NCBI GenBank assembly: GCA_946539105.1
Contig: CAMNHG010000110.1
Location: 1-5,010, forward strand
Source of the DNA: an uncultured Clostridia bacterium
Lineage (GTDB): Bacteria; Bacillota; Clostridia; Oscillospirales; Acutalibacteraceae
Direction of reading: 5' to 3'
DNA: 5,010 nucleotides
The position numbers and the translations under genes are program-made. Shown piece by piece: positions 1 through 4,662 of this stretch. Below the pieces are notes generated by a model. That model was not told the origin of the DNA. It saw only the letters and a list, made by a program, of their open reading frames with translations, and ran no database searches. Position 1 is the first letter of the stretch, and each line of letters begins with the position of its first letter.

Positions 1-1061
1 GGATTGTACTGGATGGTCGTGTAGAAGTACGCGAACATCAAAATAAGGATGAAGTACAATATGATGTAGAGCGGATTTGTTGAGTTAAACGCGTTGAAGA
101 ACGCGCCCCAGAAGCCGTCCTTGATGTTGAGGAACAAATTAATTGTGCTGGGGATTGAAAGAATCGAGCTTGCGAAGATGATCGGGAGTACGCCGCCGAG
201 CGCGACCTTGATGGGAAGGTGGCTTGACTGACCGCCGTACATCTTTCTGCCGACTACGCGCTTTGCGTACTGAATGGGGATTCTTCTCTCACTATCCTGC
301 ATAAATGTGATAAGCCAGATAATAGCGAGGAACATTACTACCCAAATGATTACGAAAGCGAAGTACCTGGGCTGCGCGCTGCCTGTTGTGCCGTCGCCCG
401 AACCGAGGTTCCAGATAGAAATAAGGTCGTGGATGGTTGCGGGGAAACGCGCAACGATACCGGCGAACAACAGAATTGAGATACCGTTTCCGATACCGTT
501 CTTGTTGATCTGCTCGCCGAGCCACATCATAAGCGCGGTACCTGCGGTAAATACAAGCACGATTACGATACCTGCGAATACCATTGAGAAGCCCTCGTTG
601 TAAACGGTGATATGCGCGCCGTCGGAGCTTGTGGTATTCTTCAGATAGAAGAAGTACGCCGTACCCTGAATAAGTCCCAGGGCAACCGTGGTGTAACGGG
701 TGATTGTACCGATTTTACGTCTGCCTGCCTCGCCCTCTTTTGAAAGTCTTTCAAGAGCAGGGATGGCAACGCACAAAAGCTGAATGATAATCGAGCTGTT
801 GATGTACGGTGTAATACCCATCGCGAACAGTGTGGCGTTTGAGAACGCGCCGCCCGAAAGTGTGTTCAGGTACGCGATCATATTTGAGCCCGTGTCGGTA
901 ACGTCCGTTGCCGGAGCCATTACCTGAGCGAGCACGTTTGAATCCAGAAACGGAACGGGGATAACCGAGCCGATTCTGAACACGATGATGATTAAAAGTG
1001 TGAATAAGAGCTTTCTGCGCAGGTCGGGGATTGACCACGCGTTTTTCATAATCTTAAACAA
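1..1061 (-). CDS. secY: Protein translocase subunit SecY (3' end truncated by window edge)
   Basis: SecY is the pore subunit of the SecYEG channel in the cytoplasmic membrane; it passes unfolded proteins outward and releases membrane segments sideways. An open frame of 353 codons with no stop runs to the window edge. It begins MFKIMKNAWSIPDLRRKL, a typical SecY N-terminus. Hydrophobic segments consistent with TM1-TM8 lie near residues 19-37, 75-100, 117-140, 158-180, 190-210, 233-254, 286-308 and 330-348. Hallmarks include FRIGSVIPVP (28-37), MGITPYINSSII (81-92), EGEAGRRKIG (109-118), GIGNGISI (189-196) and GGQSSHLPIKV (276-286). The frame is cut at FYTTIQYN, just before the usual NP, so about 80-100 residues with the last two TM segments are missing. 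I chose the TTG at 1061: it touches the rplO stop and lies 6 nt after GAGGTG. An in-frame ATG at 1049 is less well placed. Two external loops (about 141-157 and 217-232) look rather long and polar. Confidence 0.97.
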   Translation of the reverse strand, partial: MFKIMKNAWSIPDLRRKLLFTLLIIIVFRIGSVIPVPFLDSNVLAQVMAPATDVTDTGSNMIAYLNTLSGGAFSNATLFAMGITPYINSSIIIQLLCVAIPALERLSKEGEAGRRKIGTITRYTTVALGLIQGTAYFFYLKNTTSSDGAHITVYNEGFSMVFAGIVIVLVFTAGTALMMWLGEQINKNGIGNGISILLFAGIVARFPATIHDLISIWNLGSGDGTTGSAQPRYFAFVIIWVVMFLAIIWLITFMQDSERRIPIQYAKRVVGRKMYGGQSSHLPIKVALGGVLPIIFASSILSIPSTINLFLNIKDGFWGAFFNAFNSTNPLYIILYFILILMFAYFYTTIQYN

Positions 1062-1505
1062 TTAAACCACCTCTGCCTTTCCGCCTGCAGCCTCGATTGC
1101 CGCCTTAGCTGATTCGGAAAAAGCAGAAACCTTAACGGTGAGTTTTTTGTCGAGCTTGCCGTTGCCGAGCACCTTGACCGCGTCAAAGCTGCCCTTTACA
1201 ACGCCTGCCTCAACAAGTGCCTGGGCGTCTACAGTGTCGCCGTCGTTAAACTTTCTGTTCAACGCGCTGAGGTTAATAGCAACCACGTTCTTAGCAAAGA
1301 TGTTGTTGAAACCTCTTTTGGGGACGCGGCGTTGAAGCGGCATCTGACCGCCTTCAAAACCCGGACGGATGCTTCCGCCTGAACGGGATTTCTGACCCTT
1401 CTGTCCCTTGCCGGATGTTTTTCCCCATCCTGAGCCGTGACCTCTGCCGATTCTCTTCGCGCCCTTCTTAGAGCCGGGAGCCGGTGAAAGTTCATTTAAC
1501 TTCAT
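1062..1505 (-). CDS. rplO: 50S ribosomal protein L15 (uL15)
   Basis: L15 is a late-assembling protein of the large subunit that binds 23S rRNA through a long, glycine-rich basic N-terminal extension. The 147-residue product has the usual length. It opens with MKLNELSPAPGSKK, followed by the Gly/Lys/Arg-rich arm (about residues 16-55, with GRGHGSGWGKTSGKGQKG and the GFEGGQMPLQRRVPKRGF block at about 49-66). The folded C-terminal domain covers about residues 70-147 and ends KAAIEAAGGKAEVV. The ATG start follows AAGGAGGTG by 7 nt. The gene sits 18 nt after rpmD, and its TAA stop directly touches the TTG start of secY, so the two are probably translationally coupled. Nothing in the protein is atypical. 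Confidence 0.98.
   Translation of the reverse strand: MKLNELSPAPGSKKGAKRIGRGHGSGWGKTSGKGQKGQKSRSGGSIRPGFEGGQMPLQRRVPKRGFNNIFAKNVVAINLSALNRKFNDGDTVDAQALVEAGVVKGSFDAVKVLGNGKLDKKLTVKVSAFSESAKAAIEAAGGKAEVV
1068..1073 (-). promoter_or_regulatory. Shine-Dalgarno site for secY, inside rplO
   Basis: The mRNA reads GAGGTG here, 6 nt before the TTG start of secY. The site lies wholly inside the last codons of rplO (Glu-Val), so ribosomes finishing L15 pass directly over the secY start. This supports the TTG at 1061 over the ATG at 1049, which would be 18 nt away. Confidence 0.75.
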
Positions 1506-1523
1506 AAGTTCGCACCTCCTTGC

Positions 1524-1694
1524 TTACGCTTCACTAACCTCTACGAGGTGGATAATTTTTGCTACCTTGCCTTTTGTCTGAGGATTGTCGGGCTGGGTTG
1601 TTGTGTCGCCGATTTTCTTCAGACCAAGCGCGTGGGCGGTTGCAATCTGATCTTTTTTAGAGCCGATAAGGCTTTTTACTAACTTAATTGTCAC
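1524..1694 (-). CDS. rpmD: 50S ribosomal protein L30 (uL30)
   Basis: This is a short gene of 56 codons plus TAA, translated by hand. It begins MTIKLVKSLIGSKKDQIATA, contains HALGLKKIGDTTTQPDNPQ (about residues 21-39) and ends KIIHLVEVSEA. This is the small L30 fold, a 50S protein of the 23S rRNA periphery, and length and motif order match bacterial L30 (about 56-60 residues). The start is GTG at 1694, preceded by GGGAGG with an 8-nt gap; no ATG is available in frame at the right place. It lies 17 nt after rpsE and 18 nt before rplO, exactly where the spc operon places rpmD. L30 is absent from some bacterial lineages, so its presence is mildly informative about taxonomy. Confidence 0.97.
   Translation of the reverse strand: MTIKLVKSLIGSKKDQIATAHALGLKKIGDTTTQPDNPQTKGKVAKIIHLVEVSEA
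1537..1549 (-). other. Small inverted repeat at the 3' end of rpmD
   Basis: The mRNA carries ACCTC-GTA-GAGGT, a perfect 5-bp stem with a 3-nt loop, within the codons for the C-terminal residues of L30, ending 10 nt before the stop codon. The overlapping hexamer CACCTC (1545-1550) is also an exact complement of GAGGTG (1513-1518) in the rplO Shine-Dalgarno site, so two alternative pairings are possible. The repeats are directly visible; any regulatory role is inference, and chance occurrence is quite possible. Confidence 0.35.
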
Positions 1695-1702
1695 TTTTGC
1701 AG

Positions 1703-1708
1703 CCTCCC
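1703..1708 (-). promoter_or_regulatory. Shine-Dalgarno site for rpmD (supports GTG start)
   Basis: GGGAGG in the mRNA, 8 nt upstream of the GTG at 1694 and within the rpsE-rpmD gap. It fixes the start of a gene that lacks an ATG. Confidence 0.8.
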
Positions 1709-1711
1709 TTA

Positions 1712-2209
1712 TTAAAGAATTTCCTTAACGGATTTACCGCGGATTGCGGCAACTTCCTCTGCTGTTCTGAGAGCTCCGAGACCCTGAAGGGTAGCTCTTA
1801 CAACGTTGCAGGGGTTATTTGAGCGGAGAGCCTTTGTTCTGATGTCCTTGATGCCTACAGCCTCAACAACCGCACGAACGGGGCCGCCCGCGATTACGCC
1901 GGTACCGGGTGCGGCAGGCTTCATCAAAACTCTGCCCGCGCCGAACTCGCCGATAATCTCGTGAGGAATTGTAGTACCTCTGAGCGAAACCTTCATAAGG
2001 TTCTTCTTGGCGTCCTCAATACCCTTGCGGATCGCGTCGGGTACCTCGCCCGCCTTACCGATACCGAAACCAACGGTTCCGTTACCGTCGCCTACGACTA
2101 CCAAAGCCGCAAACTTAAAGATACGGCCGCCCTTAACCGTCTTTGATACACGGTTAATGGTAACAACTCTTTCCTTTAATTCGCCTTGTGCTTCTACTTT
2201 ATTAGCCAA
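1712..2209 (-). CDS. rpsE: 30S ribosomal protein S5 (uS5)
   Basis: S5 contacts 16S rRNA near the decoding and helicase region of the small subunit and contributes to translational accuracy. The 165-residue product has the N-terminal dsRBD-like domain (about 10-75; NRVSKTVKGGRIFKFAALVV at 19-38, then GDGNGTVGFGIGKAGEVPDAI) and the C-terminal domain (about 80-160; GEFGAGRVLMKPAAPGTGVI, then GPVRAVVEAVGIKDIRTKAL). The KGGR loop (26-29), where spectinomycin-resistance changes occur in other bacteria, looks wild type. The start is TTG at 2209, 7 nt after AGGAGG. Reading upstream in the same frame gives no ATG or GTG before the rplR TAA, and no in-frame ATG follows until about residue 72, so TTG is effectively forced. 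rplR and rpsE share a reading frame, separated only by the stop and an 18-nt gap. Confidence 0.98.
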   Translation of the reverse strand: MANKVEAQGELKERVVTINRVSKTVKGGRIFKFAALVVVGDGNGTVGFGIGKAGEVPDAIRKGIEDAKKNLMKVSLRGTTIPHEIIGEFGAGRVLMKPAAPGTGVIAGGPVRAVVEAVGIKDIRTKALRSNNPCNVVRATLQGLGALRTAEEVAAIRGKSVKEIL

Positions 2210-2216
2210 AGTTATT

Positions 2217-2222
2217 CCTCCT
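2217..2222 (-). promoter_or_regulatory. Shine-Dalgarno site for rpsE (supports TTG start)
   Basis: AGGAGG in the mRNA, 7 nt before the TTG at 2209. The consensus strength of the site probably compensates for the weak start codon. Confidence 0.85.
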
Positions 2223-2227
2223 GTTCC

Positions 2228-2587
2228 TTAGAAATTGAGGCCGCCCTCGCGAGCGCCTTCGGCCAATTCCTTAACACGGCCGTGATAGATGTTACCGCCT
2301 CTGTCGAATACAACGTCGACGATGTTCTTTTCCTTAGCACGCTCTGCTACGAGCTTGCCGACAGCCCTTGCTGCCTCTTTGTTTCCGCCGTTACCTGTGA
2401 TGGACTTGTCAAGGCTTGAAGCCTGCGCAAGTGTAACACCGGCTACGTCATCAATAATCTGAGCGTAGATGTTATTGGTGGAGCGGAATACGCACAAACG
2501 CGGACATTCTGCTGTGCCGCTGATCTTTGAGCGGACTCTTTTATGGCGCTTTGCGCGTGCCTTTTTTGTATCAGGTCTGCTTACCAT
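2228..2587 (-). CDS. rplR: 50S ribosomal protein L18 (uL18)
   Basis: L18 binds 5S rRNA and, together with L5, forms the 5S ribonucleoprotein that docks into the central protuberance of the 50S subunit. The 119-residue product has the basic N-terminal arm (MVSRPDTKKARAKRHKRVRSKI, residues 1-22), then CPRLCVFRSTNNIYAQIIDD (28-47), and the C-terminal core ending in the characteristic FDRGGNIYHGRVKELAEGAREGGLNF segment (94-119), a near-invariant L18 ending. The ATG start follows AAGGAG by 9 nt. It is 17 nt after rplF and 18 nt before rpsE. Its operon partner rplE (L5) lies three genes upstream, so both 5S-binding proteins come from one transcript. Length and motifs are ordinary. Confidence 0.98.
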   Translation of the reverse strand: MVSRPDTKKARAKRHKRVRSKISGTAECPRLCVFRSTNNIYAQIIDDVAGVTLAQASSLDKSITGNGGNKEAARAVGKLVAERAKEKNIVDVVFDRGGNIYHGRVKELAEGAREGGLNF

Positions 2588-2604
2588 TATTTTTCACTCC
2601 TTAA

Positions 2605-3147
2605 TTATTTACCCTTACCGGCCTTGCCTTCCTTGCGGCGGATATACTCGTCAACGTATCTGATACCCTTGCCCTTATACGGCTCGGGCGGACGTTTCTC
2701 TCTGACTTCGGCAGCAAACTGACCAACCTTTTGCTTATCAATGCCGACAATCTTGATTGTGTTGGGATCGGGAACTTCAATCTTGATGTCCTGTGTATCC
2801 TCAACGATAACCTGGTGTGAATAACCAAGGTTCATAACGCACTTGTTACCCTGCTTCTGAACACGGTAACCAACGCCGTTAACCTTAAGCTCCTTAGTGT
2901 AGCCCTCTGTAACGCCTACAACCATATTGTGAATGAGCGTTCTTGTCAGGCCGTGGAGCGAGCGGTTTTCTTTTCTGTCATCGGGACGTGTAACCTCAAC
3001 GGAACCGTCCTTGATTTCTACTGTCATATTCTGGTTGTAAGCGAAATCGAGTGTTCCCTTAGGTCCCTTGACAGTGATTACGCCGTTCTCGACCTTAACG
3101 TCAACTCCGGCGGGAATATTTATAGGTTTTCTTCCAATTCGAGACAT
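2605..3147 (-). CDS. rplF: 50S ribosomal protein L6 (uL6)
   Basis: L6 sits at the base of the L7/L12 stalk near the sarcin-ricin loop and the elongation-factor binding site. The 180-residue product starts MSRIGRKPINIPAGV and consists of two tandem L6 domains, roughly 10-80 and 85-165. The family signature PPEPYKGKGIRY lies at 153-164, followed by a basic tail ending KEGKAGKGK. The ATG at 3147 was chosen because AGGAGGTG stands 5 nt before it and the protein aligns with the standard L6 N-terminus. A TTG at 3168 would add seven residues but lies inside rpsH and upstream of the Shine-Dalgarno site. The gap after rpsH is 14 nt. Nothing in the protein is unusual. Confidence 0.98.
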   Translation of the reverse strand: MSRIGRKPINIPAGVDVKVENGVITVKGPKGTLDFAYNQNMTVEIKDGSVEVTRPDDRKENRSLHGLTRTLIHNMVVGVTEGYTKELKVNGVGYRVQKQGNKCVMNLGYSHQVIVEDTQDIKIEVPDPNTIKIVGIDKQKVGQFAAEVREKRPPEPYKGKGIRYVDEYIRRKEGKAGKGK

Positions 3148-3152
3148 AATCG

Positions 3153-3160
3153 CACCTCCT
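3153..3160 (-). promoter_or_regulatory. Shine-Dalgarno site for rplF (decides the start)
   Basis: AGGAGGTG in the mRNA, 5 nt before the ATG at 3147. It excludes the longer frame from the TTG at 3168. The wider string AGGAGGTGCGA is identical to the one in front of rplO (1510-1520). Confidence 0.8.
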
Positions 3161-3161
3161 C

Positions 3162-3560
3162 TTACCAAATGTAAGCGAGAACCTCGCCGCCGATGTGCTG
3201 CTTACGTGCCTCGCGGTCGGTCATAACACCCTTAGAGGTTGAAATAACCGCAACGCCGAGACCCTTCATTACCTTCGGCATATCCTCTGCATTACTGTAT
3301 ATACGCAAACCGGGCTTTGACACTCTTCTGAGACCGGTGATAACAGGTCTTTTGCCCTCAAGGTACTTAAGAGTAACCTTGATGATACCCTGCTTGCCGT
3401 CCTCGATAACGGTGAAATTCTTGATGTAGCCCTCGTCAAGAAGAATCTGACAGATTGACTTCTTGAGGTTTGAGGCGGGAATTTCAACAGAATCGTGCTT
3501 AGCTGCGTTCGCGTTACGAATTCTTGTAAGTAAATCAGCTATTGTATCTGTAATCTGCAT
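3162..3560 (-). CDS. rpsH: 30S ribosomal protein S8 (uS8)
   Basis: S8 is a primary 16S rRNA-binding protein that organises the central domain of the small subunit. In E. coli it also represses the spc operon by binding mRNA near the rplE start; whether that holds here is not shown by the sequence. The 132-residue product begins MQITDTIADLLTRIRNANAAKH, has the N-terminal alpha/beta domain (1-65) and a C-terminal domain carrying the family signature GVAVISTSKGVMTDREARK (102-120), and ends GGEVLAYIW. This STSKG...AR segment is the rRNA-contact region of the family. The ATG is preceded by AAGGAGG with a 10-nt gap. It lies 19 nt after rpsN, the longest gap in the window. Confidence 0.98.
   Translation of the reverse strand: MQITDTIADLLTRIRNANAAKHDSVEIPASNLKKSICQILLDEGYIKNFTVIEDGKQGIIKVTLKYLEGKRPVITGLRRVSKPGLRIYSNAEDMPKVMKGLGVAVISTSKGVMTDREARKQHIGGEVLAYIW
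3175..3187 (-). other. Small inverted repeat at the 3' end of rpsH
   Basis: The mRNA reads GCGAG-GTT-CTCGC, a perfect 5-bp GC-rich stem with a 3-nt loop, in the codons for the C-terminal residues of S8 and ending 10 nt before the TAA. The arm length, loop length and distance to the stop match those of the repeat at the end of rpmD. The pattern is seen directly; function is unknown and may be nil. Confidence 0.35.
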
Positions 3561-3579
3561 TACCTTTTTTCCTCCTTGC

Positions 3580-3765
3580 TTACCAGCTTGCTTTCTTTAC
3601 GCCCGGGATTTCGCCCTTGTAAGCGAGCTCACGGAAGCAAATACGACAAATACCATACTTGCGGAGGTAGGCGTGTGGTCTACCGCAGATGTTACATCTT
3701 GAGTATTCTCTTGTAGAGAACTTCTGCTTTCTCTGCTGCTTAACTTTCATTGCTGTCTTAGCCAC
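3580..3765 (-). CDS. rpsN: 30S ribosomal protein S14, zinc-binding short type (uS14, type Z)
   Basis: S14 is a late-binding protein of the 30S head, close to the A site. The 61-residue product is the short, zinc-bound (C+) form, marked by Cys24, Cys27, Cys40 and Cys43 in RCNICGRPHAYLRKYGICRICF, and it ends PGVKKASW, the usual tail. Zinc-free paralogues in other Firmicutes are longer, about 89 residues, and usually Zur-controlled; this copy is the constitutive operon copy. The start is GTG at 3765, 7 nt after AAGGAGG; the N-terminus MAKTAMKVKQQRK fits the family (MAKxxM/LI...KxxR). The gap after rplE is only 12 nt, and the Shine-Dalgarno site overlaps the rplE stop codon. Confidence 0.98.
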   Translation of the reverse strand: MAKTAMKVKQQRKQKFSTREYSRCNICGRPHAYLRKYGICRICFRELAYKGEIPGVKKASW

Positions 3766-3772
3766 AACAATC

Positions 3773-3779
3773 CCTCCTT
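3773..3779 (-). promoter_or_regulatory. Shine-Dalgarno site for rpsN, overlapping the rplE stop
   Basis: AAGGAGG in the mRNA, 7 nt before the GTG at 3765. Its two leading A residues are the last two bases of the rplE TAA, giving the fused string TAAGGAGG. A ribosome terminating on L5 is therefore already positioned on the rpsN ribosome-binding site. Confidence 0.8.
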
Positions 3780-4317
3780 ACTTTGAAAACGGTGCGCCCA
3801 TAAGCGTTAACAGCTCACGAGCCTCTTCGTCTGTGTTCGCTGTAGTAACAAAGCAAATGTCCATACCGCGAACCTTGTCAATCTTGTCATAATCAATCTC
3901 AGGGAAAATGAGCTGCTCTCTGAGACCCATATTGTAGTTGCCTCTGCCGTCGAAAGAGTTGGGGTTGATACCTCTGAAGTCTCTTACACGGGGGAGAGCT
4001 ACGTTAAAGAATCTGTCGAGGAACTCGTACATTCTCTCGCCTCTGAGCGTAACCTTTACGCCGATGGGCATACCTTCTCTGAGCTTGAAGTTAGCAACTG
4101 ACTTTCTTGCGTGGCAAACCAGGGGCTTCTGACCTGTGATTTGCGCAAGGTCCTTACAGATTGCGTCGATAGCCTTTGAGTTTTCTCTTGCTTCACCTGC
4201 GCCGACGTTGACAACGATCTTGTCAAGCTTCGGGATCTGCATAGTGCTCTTGTAGGAGAACTTGTTCATAAGAGCAGGTGCAACTTCTTTTACATAGTAA
4301 TCTTTAAGTCTAGCCAT
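3778..4317 (-). CDS. rplE: 50S ribosomal protein L5 (uL5)
   Basis: L5 binds 5S rRNA and helix 84 of 23S rRNA in the central protuberance, touches the P-site tRNA elbow and forms a bridge to S13 in the 30S head. The 179-residue product has the standard length. It begins MARLKDYYVKEVAPALMNKF; KLDKIVVNVGAGEA is at 30-43, the family signature LAQITGQKPLVCHARKSVA at 57-75, the GMPIGVKVTLRGERMYEFLDR block at about 82-102, FDGRGNYNMGL at 122-132, and the C-terminal ANTDEEARELLTLMGAPF near the end. The ATG at 4317 follows AAGGAGG by 9 nt. It is 14 nt after rplX, with the Shine-Dalgarno site overlapping the rplX stop codon. In E. coli the S8 repressor site lies around this start; a small hairpin just upstream is listed separately. 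Confidence 0.98.
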   Translation of the reverse strand: MARLKDYYVKEVAPALMNKFSYKSTMQIPKLDKIVVNVGAGEARENSKAIDAICKDLAQITGQKPLVCHARKSVANFKLREGMPIGVKVTLRGERMYEFLDRFFNVALPRVRDFRGINPNSFDGRGNYNMGLREQLIFPEIDYDKIDKVRGMDICFVTTANTDEEARELLTLMGAPFSK

Positions 4318-4326
4318 TTCTTAAAT

Positions 4327-4333
4327 CCTCCTT
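4327..4333 (-). promoter_or_regulatory. Shine-Dalgarno site for rplE, overlapping the rplX stop
   Basis: AAGGAGG in the mRNA, 9 nt before the rplE ATG. It shares two bases with the rplX TAA, as at the rplE-rpsN junction. Confidence 0.8.
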
Positions 4334-4649
4334 AAAGTGCTTCGCCGCACTTGGCGCATACTCTGCCCTTAGAGCCGTCGTCATAGAGCTTGTGAGCAAC
4401 TCTTGTGGGTTTTTTGCAGCGGGGGCATACAATCTGAACCTTGGAAGCGTACATCGCGCCCTCGGCCTTGATGATTCCGCCCTGCTCACCCATTTTTCTG
4501 GGCTTAACGTGCTTGGATACCATATTGACTTTCTCTACGATAACCTTGCCTTCCTTGGGGCTTACGGCCATAACCTTGCCCTTTTTGCCCTTGTCTTTAC
4601 CGCTGATAACGATAACGGTGTCGCCTGTTTTTACGTGAACTTTACTCAT
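4332..4649 (-). CDS. rplX: 50S ribosomal protein L24 (uL24), with C-terminal zinc ribbon
   Basis: L24 is an assembly-initiating 50S protein that binds the 5' domain of 23S rRNA near the exit tunnel. The 105-residue product starts MSKVHVKTGDTVIVISGKDKG; the KOW motif spans about 6-33 (KTGDTVIVISGKDKGKKGKV), followed by KVNMVSKHVKPRK (40-52). Near the C-terminus CPRC (75-78) and CAKC (98-101) form a probable four-cysteine zinc site, which occurs in many Firmicutes but not in E. coli L24. The ATG at 4649 has GGAGGTG 5 nt before it. A TTG at 4682 would add eleven residues reading back into rplN and past the Shine-Dalgarno site, so I rejected it. The gap after rplN is 13 nt. Confidence 0.98.
   Translation of the reverse strand: MSKVHVKTGDTVIVISGKDKGKKGKVMAVSPKEGKVIVEKVNMVSKHVKPRKMGEQGGIIKAEGAMYASKVQIVCPRCKKPTRVAHKLYDDGSKGRVCAKCGEAL
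4335..4352 (-). other. Inverted repeat at the 3' end of rplX, directly before the rplE Shine-Dalgarno site
   Basis: The mRNA reads AAGTGC-GGCGAA-GCACTT: a perfect 6-bp stem with a 6-nt loop. It ends on the last sense codon of rplX and is followed at once by TAAGGAGG, which holds both the stop codon and the rplE Shine-Dalgarno site. It overlaps codons of the conserved zinc-ribbon end of L24 (AKCGEAL), so coding constraint could account for it. The repeat itself is certain; a regulatory role is speculative. Confidence 0.45.
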
Positions 4650-4654
4650 TGTGA

Positions 4655-4661
4655 CACCTCC
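4655..4661 (-). promoter_or_regulatory. Shine-Dalgarno site for rplX (decides the start)
   Basis: GGAGGTG in the mRNA, 5 nt before the ATG at 4649 and one base after the rplN TAA. It rules out the upstream TTG start. Confidence 0.8.
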
Positions 4662-4662
4662 A

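Noticed and set aside
274..603. Plus-strand open frame opposite secY
   Set aside because: It is antisense to a clear SecY coding frame, has no recognisable family and no convincing ribosome-binding site. The same applies to the other plus-strand frames opposite the ribosomal genes.
751..1038. Minus-strand frames of 95 codons (751-1038) and 77 codons (292-525)
   Set aside because: They are out-of-frame shadows within secY, whose own frame is uninterrupted through the region and gives a textbook SecY.
1506..1711. An apparent 200-base gap between rplO and rpsE
   Set aside because: It is not intergenic; hand translation shows rpmD (L30) starting at a GTG.
3145..3168. Longer L6 starting at a TTG at 3168
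   Set aside because: It would begin inside rpsH, upstream of the Shine-Dalgarno site, and add residues absent from the L6 family.
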